DNA of 64,000 bases from Denitratisoma sp. (GCA_032027165.1 JAVSMO010000001.1:570865-634864); one strand, 5' to 3'; counted from the stretch's first letter, positions 1-9,690 are shown. Made by a program: numbers and translations. Notes: generated from the sequence alone by a model not told the origin.

Positions 1-1
1 G

Positions 2-1210
2 GCGGGGAACGATGCGCTGCAGGGCGGGGCGGATGACGATCTCCTCGACGGCGGGGACGGGGACGACTTCCTCGACGGCGGCGTCGGGGCGGATGCGATT
101 GCCGGCGGCGAGGGACGCGACTACATCCTGGGCGGAGGCAACCTCAGCTACGCCATCAAGACCCCCGACGACCACTACCGCTTTGCCATGGGCAGCTTCG
201 GCGGGCTGGTCTTCAGCGGCAACACCGTGAGCCTGCCGCCGCTCGCCGGCGTCGATCCGTGGACGGCCGTCTGGTCGGACTTCGGTCATGGCGTCGTCGA
301 GGGCGACGAAGGCGATGCGATCGATGCCGGCGCGGGCGAGGACGTGGTTTATGGCGGGCTGGGCGAGGATGCCATCCTGGGCGGCGACGATGCCGATCTC
401 CTGGTGGGCGGCTCGGAGGGGGATTATGTCGACGGCGGAGAGGGGCGGGACACGATTTTCGGCGACGGTCTGGGAGGGGACATGCTGCAGGAGTCCGGCA
501 TGCTCTGGTTCTACCCCTATCCGGAAGCCCATGGCCGCGACGTGCTGGAAGGCGGCGCGGGCGACGACTACCTGAGGGGCGACGGCGGCGCGGACCTGTT
601 GTTCGGCGGAGAGGGGGATGACGTACTGGCGGGGGACGCCGACCACAGCCGGCTGGATGTCCGCTACCACGGCGACGACGAACTCGACGGCGGTGCCGGC
701 AACGACAGTCTGTACGGCCAGGGTGGCAACGACGTGCTCTCCGGCGGCGAGGGCAACGACACGCTGATGGGCGACGACGCCTCGTTGCCGGCGGCGAAGC
801 ACGGCGACGACACGCTCGACGGCGGCGATGGCGATGACTTGCTGGTCGGCGCGGGCGGCGCCGACATGCTTTTCGGCGGTGCGGGCAACGACACGCTGGC
901 GGGGGATGCCGACGATGTCGCCGCCGAATACCACGGCACCGACGTCCTCGACGGCGGCGCCGGCGAGGACTACCTGCGCGGCTACGGCGGCAACGACTTT
1001 CTCTACGGCGGGGCGGACAAGGACGAGTTGCACGGCGACGCGGGCGACGATCGGCTGGAGGGCGAGGACGGCGACGATCTGCTCTACGGCGAGGCGGGCG
1101 CGGACACGCTCCTGGGCGGGGCCGGCAACGACGGACTGGGCGGCGGCGATGGCGACGATTGGCTCGACGGCGGCGCCGGCGCCGACGTCATGGAAGGCGG
1201 CGCGGGCGCC
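2..1210 (+). repeat. RTX nonapeptide repeat array
   Basis: Tandem coding repeats with the protein consensus GGxGxDxLx, grouped in blocks separated by short non-repeat inserts that themselves recur (DADDVAAEYHGTDVLDGG and DADHSRLDVRYHGDDELDGG). This is a protein-level beta-roll array, not a CRISPR: the DNA units diverge and have no constant spacer structure. Confidence 0.85.
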
Positions 1211-4200
1211 GACACCTTCGTCGTCGATCTCGAAGACGCCGTGCTGGACGCCGGGGCGGGCGACCGCATTGCCTTCGCTGCGGATGTCGACTCCTATGCC
1301 CTGCAGGCCACCCTCAGCAATGTGGGCGGGCAGACGTGGACCACGCTGGGCTTCGAGGGCGAGAACGAGGGGATACTCATCCAGGGCGATATTGCCGCGC
1401 TCGATCTGAGCTACGTCTCAGCCGATGGCGAAATCCTGACGAGGCAGCAGTTCCTCAATAGCGCCTACCGCAATGCCGTGCAGGCGCTGGGCAGCGAAGG
1501 GGAAGACGTGCTGCAGGGCTACGGCGGCGACGATACGCTGGGAGGCTGGGACGGGGCGGACAGCTTGCACGGCGGTGCGGGCAACGATAGCTTGGCCGGG
1601 GGCGCAGGCGACGACCTGTACACCTACGAGCTTGGCGACGGCGACGACCTTATCGTCGAGGACGGCGGGACCGACACGCTGCGCTTCATCGGGGGCATCA
1701 CGCAGGCCGAGGTGCGGATCGAACGCCGGGGAGATGACCTCATTGCGCAGCTTGCCGACGACTTGGGCAGCGTGACGATGGCCGGCTGGTATGCCGATCC
1801 GGGCAACCGCGTCGAGCGCATCGAGTTCGACGACGGTGCGGTGGGCGAGGCGGAAATGGCGGCCCTGGTCTCGCTGGTCGAAGGCGGCGAGGGCGACAAT
1901 GTGCTCGTCGGCACGCCCTACGCCGACGTCCTGCTCGGTCACGGCGGCGAGGATACGCTCGACGGGGCCGGCGGCAACGACGAACTGCAGGGCGGCGAGG
2001 GCCGGGACAGCTACCGGGTCGGCTTCGGCATGGGACGCGACCGCATCGTCGATTCGGGCGAGAACGCTATTCGGCTCGACGGCGGGCTGGCCTTCGCCGA
2101 CATCGACGCCGTGCGGGACGGCGACGACCTGCTGTTGGCCGTGCGCGGCGACGCAGGCCATGCCCGCATCGTCGATTACTTCGCGACGGCCACGCCATGG
2201 CGCGTATTCGACAGCGCGGGCGGCGAGAGCGATACCGCTGCCTTGATCCAGGCATCGCACGTGCTCAGGGAGAACTGGCTGGCGTTGCAGCGCGAGGAAT
2301 ACTTGGCGAACCAGCGCAGCGGCTTTCTCTCCTCGCTGCTGGCGCAGGGCTACCAGGTGCAGGCAGATGGTAGCTACAAACGGGTCCGGTTCAGCACGGC
2401 CGAGGCCAGTTTTACCGAAGGCACCCAGACCGACACCACGACTTACCAGTGGTGGAGTACGGGCGCTACTTCTACGAGCACTACGACCAGGAGCATGAAC
2501 GACTGGACTTACGTGAGCTCGGCCGGAATTTCCGAGTACAGCGCCGTCTACCGGGTGAATGTCGTCGATAGCAACGATAGCGTCATCGGTTCAAGTACGG
2601 CCTACCGGACGACAAGTTTCCGCCAGGACAGCCGTTACGTGGAACTGGCCTGGACGACGACCTGGACCGGACCGAGAATCCTGAGTACCTCGAACGGTGG
2701 ATCGGGTCCGATCTACGGGGGAACCTACTCTCAGGAGGTCGTCGGCTGGAGCTCGACCGTCCGTACGCTGGATTACGTCCAGGGGCGTGCCATGGGGCGG
2801 ATCGTCGATGCCGAGCCGGACGTCTATCACGGCATTCCCTACTATACGACGCTGAATCCGCGCTGGAGTTATGCGAACGCCTCCTACCTGACGACGACGC
2901 AAAACGTGCAGATCGTGCGGGGCGGCGACGGCGACAACAGGATTGACGGCGGCGACGTGGTGGACGCGGGTGGCGGAAACGATCTCGTGAACTATGGCGG
3001 TTTTCTCTACGGCGGTGCGGGCGATGACATCCTGCTCAGCGGCGAGGTGATGGCGGGCGGCGCCGGCAGCGATTACCTGGAGGGACGCGGCTGGGCGACA
3101 CGCTTTCTGGTCTCGGCGGATGAAGGCGGCACCGACATCGTCTGGAGCCACGGCCAGAATTCAGATGATTTCACGCGCCGCTTCTATGAGGCGCTGGGCA
3201 TCGACGATTGGGAGATTCGCCATGAGTTCGGCGGTCGCTGGGCGCTTGGTTTCCTGGAATGGGGCTGGGAAGCCGCCCGCTTTTTCGATACGCGCGAGGA
3301 AGCTCTCGAATATGCCGCACAGGACGTGGACGGTGACTACTGGGGCCTCGAGCCCTCGTACGTCGAACCGCTGACGGTGTTGCCTCCCGCAGCCGCCGAC
3401 GACTATGCGGCGCTCGAGCCGCTGTACGCCAACGGGGTCATCGAGCAGGACACGGTCGAATTCGCGCCGGACGTCGAACTGCAGGACCTGGCTTGCTCGT
3501 GGGGAACGTGGCAGCGCGTGGATCCGTTCGAGCCGGACGTTCCGTCCGAACCGCCGCGGAGAACCCTCGATATATCGATGAACGGTGCGGTCTTCCTGCG
3601 CGTCGTGGTGCCGAATGTTGACGATGCCATCGGCGCGGGTGTCGAAGTCTTCCGTTTCGCCGACGGCATGGAACTGTCGATGAGGGAAATGATCGCCCTG
3701 GCGCCGCCTGTGCCGAACCTGCAGGTCGTCATGGGGACCGAGGAAAGCGAGGAGCTGGCGGGCAGCGACCAGGCGGAGGCGCTGCTGGGCCTTGGCGGCG
3801 ATGACGTCATCCGGGCCGGCGCCGGCGACGATGTGCTGGACGGCGGAACGGGGAACGATCGTCTCGTCGGCGACGCCGGTTCGGACACCTATCGCATCGG
3901 CCTCGGCGACGGCATCGATCGAGTCTTCGAGGCGCAGGACGAGGCGGGCATCGACACCGTCGAGTTCGGCGCCGGCATCACGCCGGACATGCTGAGCCTG
4001 GGGCTCGGCTCGCTGCTGATCCGCATCGGCGGCAACGGCGACGAGTTGCATCTAGACGCCTTCGATCCGGCGCGGGCCGAAGCCGGCGCCGGCATCGAGC
4101 GCTTCCGCTTCGCCGGGGGCGAGGAGCTCAGCTGGGCGGAACTGATGGCCCGCGGCTTCGACATCGCCGGCAGCGCCGCCGCCGACGTCCTTTCCGGCAC

Positions 4201-6322
4201 CAGCGAGCTGGACCGTCTCTACGGCCACGAAGGCAACGATACCCTGGCCGGCGGCGCGGGCGATGACGTGCTGGAGGGCGGCGGCGGAAGGGACCAGTAT
4301 GTCTTCAACCGCGGCGATGGCGCCGACCTGATCGACGAGACGAACGGCGGCACGGACGAAGGCGGCATTCTCGCCTTCGGTGCCGGCATTGCCGCGGCGG
4401 ACCTCGCCTGGCGGCGCGAGGGCGAGGATCTGCTCATCGAATACGGCGCCGGCGACGCCGTGCGCATCCGCGACTGGCCGCGCCAGCAGGCCGCGCTGTG
4501 GCAGCTGCGCTTTGCCGACGGCGCCGCGATCACGGCGGCCGCGCTGATGAATGCCGCGCCGGTGGCCAGTCAGCCGCTCGAGGCGCAGACGGCGCAGGAG
4601 GACGCCGTCTTCGCGTATGCCGTGCCGGCGGGTGCCTTTGTCGATCCGGAGGGAGGAATGCTCGAATACGGTGCGATGCTGGCCGATGGCCGCGCACTGC
4701 CATCGTGGCTCGCCTTCGACCCGGCCACGCGCTCCTTCTCCGGCGTGCCGGAAAACTCCGACGTCGGCTCGCTCGACGTCGTTGTCCGTGCCGCCGATGA
4801 GTACGGCGCGTCCGTGGCGGAGTCGCTGCGCATCGAAGTCGTCAATACCAACGATGCGCCGGAAGCCGCTTCGATCGTTCCCGACCGGCAGTTCATCGAG
4901 GGCGAGGCCTTTGCCTTTGCCATCGGGGAAGAGGCTTTCAGCGACGTCGATGACGGTGACGTACTGTCCTACTCGGCCAGCCTTGCCGATGGCAGTACGC
5001 TGCCCGAGTGGCTCGGCTTTGACGCTGCCACGGGCACTTTCAGCGGTACGCCTACGGTGGCCGGCAGCTTCTCAGTGCGCGTTACCGCGACGGATGTTGC
5101 TGGCGCCGAAGCGAACCAAATCTTTTCTTTGGAAGTAATGGCTAACGACTTGCCCCCTGTGACCGCCGCGGACAACGCCGAGGTAACGGAAGACCGCAGG
5201 CAGCTTGCATGGGGCAACGTGCTCGCCAACGACCATGACCCGGAAGACGGCGGCCTCTCGGTTGCGGATCCCGGCATCCGGCGCGGCGAGTATGGCCTGC
5301 TTGGCATCATGCCAGACGGCAACTACGCCTACTGGCTCGACAATTTCTCGCCGGCAGTGCAGAGACTGGGAGCAGGCGAAACCGCTGTCGAACGTTTCAC
5401 CTATCTTGCCAGCGACGGCACGGGCCGGAGCAGTGGCGACCTTGCCATAACCGTGCATGGCTCGAACGACGAGCCGGTCCTCCTGAGAAGGCTTGCGGAT
5501 GTGCAGCTGGCACGGGGCGCGGCTTTTTCCTGGCAGATCCCGGCCGGCAGCTTCGGCGACCGTGATCGCAACGATGCGCTGGGCTATACCGCCACCCTGG
5601 CCAACGGCAAGCCGCTGCCGAACTGGCTCAAATTCGATGCCGCTACGCAGACTTTCAGCGGCACCGCTCCCGGCGGCGGGCGAGGCAGCATCGAAGTTAG
5701 GGTCGTGGCAAGCGATGGCCACGGCGAGTGTTCGACGGCATCGGATGTTTTCAGGATCGCCTTGGGACACAGCACGCACGTTCCGACGGGCAACGAAGGC
5801 GTCGGCAACGGCGATGATCCGCCGCTGCCCGGGCACGGCGACAACTGGAACGACGGACCGGGCACTGGGCCGGGGCATCCCGGGTCGGCGGGCGGACGCC
5901 GCGATGAGGACAGGCTTGGCGGCGTCGACCGGGATCGTTCGTACGACGATTGGATCAGGAATTGGGGGAGGGCGGAACGCGTTGGCCCGGCCTGCCTCGA
6001 ACTCGGGGTGGCCGGCCGCTATCGGGACCCGGCCTCGGACGAGGCCCGGGGCAATGGCATTCGCCGGGAAGACGATTTCTACCGCCGCTGGGCAGAGATG
6101 GAACGCTCTCTGGCGCGGCTGCTGGGCGAGAGTGATGGCAGGTCCGCCTGGGAGAGGCCGATGCAGGGCGTCGACCTGCGGGAGCTGACGGGCCTGGGCG
6201 GCGGCGGACGGGCGCCCGCGTGGGGCGGGATCGACCCGATCACGTTGGATCCCGGCTCCGGGCACTCTCTGCGCGGCTTCCGCGGCCTGCAGGAAGGCAT
6301 CGACAGGATCGCCTGGAGATGA
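2..6322 (+). CDS. Giant RTX / cadherin-like secreted protein, 5' end outside window
   Basis: The reading frame is open from base 2 and the RTX repeats already run before the first ATG at 188, so the true start lies upstream; about 2,106 residues are visible. Glycine/aspartate nonapeptides of the GGxGxDxL type, which bind Ca2+ as beta-rolls, fill bases 2-1210 and recur near 1500-2030, 2915-3080, 3730-3900 and 4190-4310. They are broken by RTX-associated segments such as VERIEFDDG. Bases 4550-5780 encode three putative Ig/cadherin-like modules (LPSWLAFDPATRSFSG, LPEWLGFDAATGTFSG and LPNWLKFDAATQTFSG) and a VCBS-like stretch (NVLANDHDPEDG). A glycine-rich linker and a non-repetitive C-terminus follow. 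The stop overlaps the HlyD start by four bases. Such proteins leave by type I secretion and act as adhesins or surface layers; the exact role is unknown. Confidence 0.88.
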   Translation, partial: AGNDALQGGADDDLLDGGDGDDFLDGGVGADAIAGGEGRDYILGGGNLSYAIKTPDDHYRFAMGSFGGLVFSGNTVSLPPLAGVDPWTAVWSDFGHGVVEGDEGDAIDAGAGEDVVYGGLGEDAILGGDDADLLVGGSEGDYVDGGEGRDTIFGDGLGGDMLQESGMLWFYPYPEAHGRDVLEGGAGDDYLRGDGGADLLFGGEGDDVLAGDADHSRLDVRYHGDDELDGGAGNDSLYGQGGNDVLSGGEGNDTLMGDDASLPAAKHGDDTLDGGDGDDLLVGAGGADMLFGGAGNDTLAGDADDVAAEYHGTDVLDGGAGEDYLRGYGGNDFLYGGADKDELHGDAGDDRLEGEDGDDLLYGEAGADTLLGGAGNDGLGGGDGDDWLDGGAGADVMEGGAGADTFVVDLEDAVLDAGAGDRIAFAADVDSYALQATLSNVGGQTWTTLGFEGENEGILIQGDIAALDLSYVSADGEILTRQQFLNSAYRNAVQALGSEGEDVLQGYGGDDTLGGWDGADSLHGGAGNDSLAGGAGDDLYTYELGDGDDLIVEDGGTDTLRFIGGITQAEVRIERRGDDLIAQLADDLGSVTMAGWYADPGNRVERIEFDDGAVGEAEMAALVSLVEGGEGDNVLVGTPYADVLLGHGGEDTLDGAGGNDELQGGEGRDSYRVGFGMGRDRIVDSGENAIRLDGGLAFADIDAVRDGDDLLLAVRGDAGHARIVDYFATATPWRVFDSAGGESDTAALIQASHVLRENWLALQREEYLANQRSGFLSSLLAQGYQVQADGSYKRVRFSTAEASFTEGTQTDTTTYQWWSTGATSTSTTTRSMNDWTYVSSAGISEYSAVYRVNVVDSNDSVIGSSTAYRTTSFRQDSRYVELAWTTTWTGPRILSTSNGGSGPIYGGTYSQEVVGWSSTVRTLDYVQGRAMGRIVDAEPDVYHGIPYYTTLNPRWSYANASYLTTTQNVQIVRGGDGDNRIDGGDVVDAGGGNDLVNYGGFLYGGAGDDILLSGEVMAGGAGSDYLEGRGWATRFLVSADEGGTDIVWSHGQNSDDFTRRFYEALGIDDWEIRHEFGGRWALGFLEWGWEAARFFDTREEALEYAAQDVDGDYWGLEPSYVEPLTVLPPAAADDYAALEPLYANGVIEQDTVEFAPDVELQDLACSWGTWQRVDPFEPDVPSEPPRRTLDISMNGAVFLRVVVPNVDDAIGAGVEVFRFADGMELSMREMIALAPPVPNLQVVMGTEESEELAGSDQAEALLGLGGDDVIRAGAGDDVLDGGTGNDRLVGDAGSDTYRIGLGDGIDRVFEAQDEAGIDTVEFGAGITPDMLSLGLGSLLIRIGGNGDELHLDAFDPARAEAGAGIERFRFAGGEELSWAELMARGFDIAGSAAADVLSGTSELDRLYGHEGNDTLAGGAGDDVLEGGGGRDQYVFNRGDGADLIDETNGGTDEGGILAFGAGIAAADLAWRREGEDLLIEYGAGDAVRIRDWPRQQAALWQLRFADGAAITAAALMNAAPVASQPLEAQTAQEDAVFAYAVPAGAFVDPEGGMLEYGAMLADGRALPSWLAFDPATRSFSGVPENSDVGSLDVVVRAADEYGASVAESLRIEVVNTNDAPEAASIVPDRQFIEGEAFAFAIGEEAFSDVDDGDVLSYSASLADGSTLPEWLGFDAATGTFSGTPTVAGSFSVRVTATDVAGAEANQIFSLEVMANDLPPVTAADNAEVTEDRRQLAWGNVLANDHDPEDGGLSVADPGIRRGEYGLLGIMPDGNYAYWLDNFSPAVQRLGAGETAVERFTYLASDGTGRSSGDLAITVHGSNDEPVLLRRLADVQLARGAAFSWQIPAGSFGDRDRNDALGYTATLANGKPLPNWLKFDAATQTFSGTAPGGGRGSIEVRVVASDGHGECSTASDVFRIALGHSTHVPTGNEGVGNGDDPPLPGHGDNWNDGPGTGPGHPGSAGGRRDEDRLGGVDRDRSYDDWIRNWGRAERVGPACLELGVAGRYRDPASDEARGNGIRREDDFYRRWAEMERSLARLLGESDGRSAWERPMQGVDLRELTGLGGGGRAPAWGGIDPITLDPGSGHSLRGFRGLQEGIDRIAWR

Positions 6323-7698
6323 GCCCGCTGATCGGCAAGCTGTCGCTGCCGCAGGTGGACCCGGCGGAATTCTCCCCGCCGCTGGTCCGTCTGCAGGAAT
6401 CGCCGCCCTCACCGCTGGGGCGGCGGGTGATCCATGTCCTTGTCGGCCTGCTGGCCGGGCTGCTGGTGTGGGCCGTGGTCGGGCAGCTCGATATCGTTGC
6501 CGTGGCCGAGGGCAAGCTGGTGCCGCACAGCTTTCTCAAGATCGTGCAGCCGGCAGAAGGCGGCATCGTGAAAGAAATTTTGGTGCGCGAGGGCCAGCAG
6601 GTGGCGGAGGGCCAGGTGCTGATGCGCATGGACACCCAGCTCTCGGCGGCGGATCGCCGTGCCCTGGAGGCTGACTTTTACCGCAAGCGCCTGACGCTTG
6701 CCCGCATCGATGCCGAACTGGGACAGGCGGAGTTCAGGCCGGAGGCGGGCGCGCCGGCGGGGCTGGTGCGCGAGGTCGAGGCGCAGCTCAAGGCCAACCG
6801 CGCCGCGCTGGAGGCGGCCCTGGCCGAAGAGCGGGCGAAGCTGGAGAAGGCGCGCCGCGAGATGGCCGCCGCGCAGCAGGTCAGGGCCAAGCTCGCCGAG
6901 ACGCTGCCGCACTATCGCGCCCAGGATGCCGCCTTCGAGAAGCTGTCGAAGGATGGCTTCGCCGGTCCGCTGATGGCCTCGGACAAGAAACGCGAGCGCA
7001 TCGAGAAGGAACAGGAGTTCGCCACGCAGGAGCACGTCATCGCGTCGGCGCGCGCCTCGACGGCGCAGTCGGAGAAGCGCCTCGCCCAGATCGACGCCGA
7101 CCACCGCCGCCAGCTCTTCGCCGAGCGCAACGAGGTGCAGGGGCAGGTGGACAAGCTCGAGCAGGAGCGGGCCAAGCAGACGCATCGCGAAGGACTATTG
7201 GAGCTAAAGGCCTCGCAGGCCGGCGTGGTGAAGGACATCGCCACGCACACCGCCGGCACGGTGGTGCAGCCGGGAACGGTGCTGCTGACGCTGGTACCGA
7301 AGGACGACCTGCTGCGTGCCGAGGTGTGGGTGTCGAACCAGGACATCGGCTTCGTGCGCCAGGGCCAGCCGGTGAAGGTGAAGCTCGCCGCCTTTCCCTT
7401 CCAGAAGTACGGCATGGTGGAAGGCACGGTGGAGCACGTCAGCGCGGACGCGGCCGACGGCAACACGCAGGGGCAGCAAAACGGCGGTGTGGCGGAGAAG
7501 GGTGCGAAGACCGCACCGCTGACCTACCGCGCGCTGGTGGCCCTGAAGGCGATGCAGCTTGAACAGGACAACGAACGTCTGCCGCTCGCCGCCGGCATGC
7601 AGGCCACGGCGGAGATCCTCCTCGGCCGGCGCAGCGTGCTCGAGTACCTGCTTTCCCCCGTGCAGAAGGCCTGGCACGAGGCCGGGCGGGAGCGGTGA
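6319..7698 (+). CDS. HlyD-family type I secretion membrane fusion protein
   Basis: A 459-residue periplasmic adaptor linking an inner-membrane ABC exporter to an outer-membrane TolC channel. One transmembrane helix (about residues 36-56) follows a short cytosolic tail. Next come a biotinyl-lipoyl half-motif (about 70-100, VQPAEGGIVKEILVREGQQV), a long alanine/glutamate-rich coiled coil (about 115-300), the second lipoyl half (about 300-340, ASQAGVVKDIATHTAGTVVQPG) and a beta-barrel. The ATG was chosen because it overlaps the RTX stop as ATGA and because upstream codons lie inside the RTX gene. Translational coupling implies that it exports the RTX protein. No ABC ATPase gene follows, so that partner must be upstream of the window or elsewhere. 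Confidence 0.92.
   Translation: MSPLIGKLSLPQVDPAEFSPPLVRLQESPPSPLGRRVIHVLVGLLAGLLVWAVVGQLDIVAVAEGKLVPHSFLKIVQPAEGGIVKEILVREGQQVAEGQVLMRMDTQLSAADRRALEADFYRKRLTLARIDAELGQAEFRPEAGAPAGLVREVEAQLKANRAALEAALAEERAKLEKARREMAAAQQVRAKLAETLPHYRAQDAAFEKLSKDGFAGPLMASDKKRERIEKEQEFATQEHVIASARASTAQSEKRLAQIDADHRRQLFAERNEVQGQVDKLEQERAKQTHREGLLELKASQAGVVKDIATHTAGTVVQPGTVLLTLVPKDDLLRAEVWVSNQDIGFVRQGQPVKVKLAAFPFQKYGMVEGTVEHVSADAADGNTQGQQNGGVAEKGAKTAPLTYRALVALKAMQLEQDNERLPLAAGMQATAEILLGRRSVLEYLLSPVQKAWHEAGRER
6655..6678 (+). repeat. Dispersed motif copy 1 (degenerate), within hlyD
   Basis: CGCCG, nine bases, then GGCTGACTTT; one mismatch from the second-block consensus GACTGACTTT. Sense orientation relative to the gene. 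Confidence 0.5.
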
Positions 7699-7790
7699 GG
7701 GAAAATTTTCCGGAAGCCCGCCATTGCGTGACGCAATTCACGGACTTTTCTGCCCGGGCCGCCTACGATTCGTTCCAGCAAGTGCGATTG

Positions 7791-7823
7791 CCTGCCCCTC
7801 CCGGCTCAGGGAACGCGGGCAGG
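7791..7823 (+). other. Stem-loop in the long leader before the small lipoprotein gene
   Basis: CCTGCCC at 7791-7797 pairs with GGGCAGG at 7817-7823, with an inner CTCCC/GGGA pairing. It lies in the 305-base gap 7699-8003, which also contains a 15-base perfect palindrome (7723-7737, ATTGCGTGACGCAAT) and GGAAAATTTTCC (7700-7711). I do not recognise a known riboswitch consensus here. The spacing resembles a structured transcript or operator region. Confidence 0.4.
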
Positions 7824-7914
7824 AACTAACCGGGATCCCCCGATCCGCGCAGCGCCTGTAAGCATGGCGGCCGGGCAGGCGGCGGCGGGGATGCCCGGGG
7901 TTTGAGGGAAGTGC

Positions 7915-7953
7915 GAAAGGCGCGAGGGCGAAGGCTCCCGCGCCTTTTGTTTT
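7915..7953 (+). terminator. Rho-independent terminator or attenuator
   Basis: AAAGGCGCG at 7916-7924 pairs with CGCGCCTTT in 7939-7947, followed by the T-rich run TTTTGTTTT. It could end the RTX-hlyD transcript, or act as an attenuator for the lipoprotein gene that starts 50 bases on. Confidence 0.65.
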
Positions 7954-8003
7954 GTCGGCAGGGTCTATACTGAAATCGCCTCACCCACGACAAGGAGGAA
8001 GCC

Positions 8004-8141
8004 ATGAAGAACAAACTCGTCGAAGTCCTTCATTCCGACACCTTTCGCTCCCTTGCCATTGCCTTGCTCATGGTAACGGTGGCCATCCTGCTGTCGGCCT
8101 GCGCGGGCGGCCCGGTTCATCCGGGCGGCGGGGGAGAGTAG
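8004..8141 (+). CDS. Very small lipoprotein (45 aa)
   Basis: The ATG at 8004 is preceded by a good ribosome site (AAGGAGG at 7992-7998). The 45-residue product has a basic N-terminus, a hydrophobic helix (about residues 17-31) and a lipobox-like LLSAC, followed by a short glycine/proline tail ending HPGGGGE. It resembles the tiny entericidin-like or hypothetical lipoproteins of proteobacteria, but I cannot name a family. It sits alone between a terminator and the convergent cysG gene. Confidence 0.6.
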   Translation: MKNKLVEVLHSDTFRSLAIALLMVTVAILLSACAGGPVHPGGGGE

Positions 8142-8167
8142 GCGAAGCGGCCGGGGCGGGCCCGGCC

Positions 8168-8189
8168 GGCCTCCGGTCAGGCGGAGGCC
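8168..8189. terminator. Hairpin between convergent lipoprotein gene and cysG
   Basis: Perfect 8-base arms, GGCCTCCG at 8168-8175 and CGGAGGCC at 8182-8189, with a 6-base loop. It overlaps the cysG stop codon. There is no clear T-run on either side, so the terminator role is tentative. Confidence 0.4.
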
Positions 8190-9610
8190 TTGTCGTCCTT
8201 CTTCCAGCTGCCGACGTCGGGCGCGCCGGCGGGGTCGAACCACTTCAGCTTGTCGTGCAGCCGGACCACCTCGCCGACGATGATGAGGGTCGGCGGCTTG
8301 AGCTGGGCGTCCTGCGCCAGTTGCGGCAGGCTGGCCAGCGTGCCGATCAGGACGCGCTGGCGGTTGGTGGTGCCCTGCTGCACGATGGCGGCCGGGGTGC
8401 TGTCCGGCAGGCCGTGGGCCACCAGTTCCTTGCACAGCACCGGCAGGCCGTGCAGGCCCATGTAGAAGACGACGGTCTGCTGCGGCCGCGCCAGGCCGGT
8501 CCAGTCGAGGTCCATCGTGCCGTCCTTGAGGTGGCCGGTGACGAAGACGCAGGCGTGGGCATAGTCGCGGTGGGTGAGCGGAATGCCTGAGTACGAGGCG
8601 ACGCCGGCCGCCGCGGTGATGCCGGGCACCACCTCGAAGGAGATGCCGTTGGCGGTGAGCGTCTCGATCTCCTCGCCGCCGCGGCCGAAGATGAAGGGGT
8701 CGCCGCCCTTCAGGCGCAGCACGCGCTTGCCTTCCTTGGCCAGCTTCACCAGCAGGGCGTTGATCTCCTCCTGGCGCAGGGTGTGGTCGTTGCGCTGCTT
8801 GCCGACATAGATGCGGCTGGCGTCGCGCCGGCACAGTTCGACGATGGCGGGCGAGACCAGGTTGTCGTGCACCACCACGTCGGCCTGCTGCATCAGCTTC
8901 AGCGCGCGGAAGGTGAGGAGATCCGGGTTGCCGGGGCCGGCGCCGACGAGATAGACCTCGCCGCGCGGCGGCGCGTCCTGCGTGGCCCCGAGCTGCTGCT
9001 CGAAATACTGCTCCGCTTCCTTGCCCTTGCCGGCCAGCACCAGGTCGGCGAAAGTCCCGCCGAGCATTTTCTCCCAGAAGATGCGCCGTTGCGCCGGGTT
9101 GGCGAAATGCTGCTTGACGCGGTCGCGCAGGCCGTTGGCCAGTTGCGCCAGGCGGCCGTAGGTGGCCGGCAGCAGGGTTTCCAGTTTCGCCCGCATCAGG
9201 CGCGCCAGCACCGGCGAGGCGCCGCCGGTCGACACCGCCACGATCATCGGCGAGCGGTCGACGATGGACGGAAAGATGAAGCTGCACAGCTCGGGCGAGT
9301 CGACGACGTTCACCGGCAGGTCGCGCGCCTTCGCAGCGCGCGAGACGGCTTCGTTTACCGCATGGTCGTCGGTGGCGGCGATCACCACCGCCGCGCCGGC
9401 GAGGTGGGTTTCCTCGAAGCGCGCCGCGATGTGCTCGATGCGGCCGGCGGCCTTTTCTCCGGCAAGGGCCTCGCCCAGTTCCGGGGCGACGACGGCGACG
9501 CGGGCGCCGCAGCCGAGCAGCAGGCCGGACTTGCGTGCGGCGACGGTGCCGCCGCCGACGACGAGGCAGCGGGCGCCCTTGATGTTCAGGAAGATCGGCA
9601 GGAAATCCAT
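8177..9610 (-). CDS. cysG: Sirohaem synthase (trifunctional CysG)
   Basis: This 477-residue enzyme makes sirohaem from uroporphyrinogen III by SAM-dependent bis-methylation, NAD-dependent dehydrogenation and ferrochelation. The N-terminal third carries a Rossmann fold (VVGGGTVAARKSGLLLGCGA) typical of the precorrin-2 dehydrogenase/ferrochelatase half. The C-terminal part, from about residue 216, begins VYLVGAGPGNPDLLT and contains LRLKGGDPFIFGRGGEE, the signature of uroporphyrinogen-III C-methyltransferase. The length is normal for CysG. It lies 80 bases after dsrR on the same strand, at the end of the dsr cluster, consistent with supplying the sirohaem of DsrAB. Confidence 0.95.
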   Translation of the reverse strand: MDFLPIFLNIKGARCLVVGGGTVAARKSGLLLGCGARVAVVAPELGEALAGEKAAGRIEHIAARFEETHLAGAAVVIAATDDHAVNEAVSRAAKARDLPVNVVDSPELCSFIFPSIVDRSPMIVAVSTGGASPVLARLMRAKLETLLPATYGRLAQLANGLRDRVKQHFANPAQRRIFWEKMLGGTFADLVLAGKGKEAEQYFEQQLGATQDAPPRGEVYLVGAGPGNPDLLTFRALKLMQQADVVVHDNLVSPAIVELCRRDASRIYVGKQRNDHTLRQEEINALLVKLAKEGKRVLRLKGGDPFIFGRGGEEIETLTANGISFEVVPGITAAAGVASYSGIPLTHRDYAHACVFVTGHLKDGTMDLDWTGLARPQQTVVFYMGLHGLPVLCKELVAHGLPDSTPAAIVQQGTTNRQRVLIGTLASLPQLAQDAQLKPPTLIIVGEVVRLHDKLKWFDPAGAPDVGSWKKDDKASA

Positions 9611-9690
9611 GGCTTCGACGTGATGGTGGCCGCTTCAGTGCGCGGCCGCATTCATTGCAGGTTGGCCGGCATTATACCTGTCGCTACGGC

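Noticed and set aside
2..1210. Possible CRISPR array from regular short repeats
   Set aside because: The units are degenerate coding repeats of RTX nonapeptides with no constant repeat plus variable spacer structure. No other array was seen next to the Cas6-like gene.
9049..9064. Further copy of the dispersed motif in cysG (GAAAGTCCCGCC)
   Set aside because: The AGTC half of the second block is missing and the first block is absent at the proper distance.
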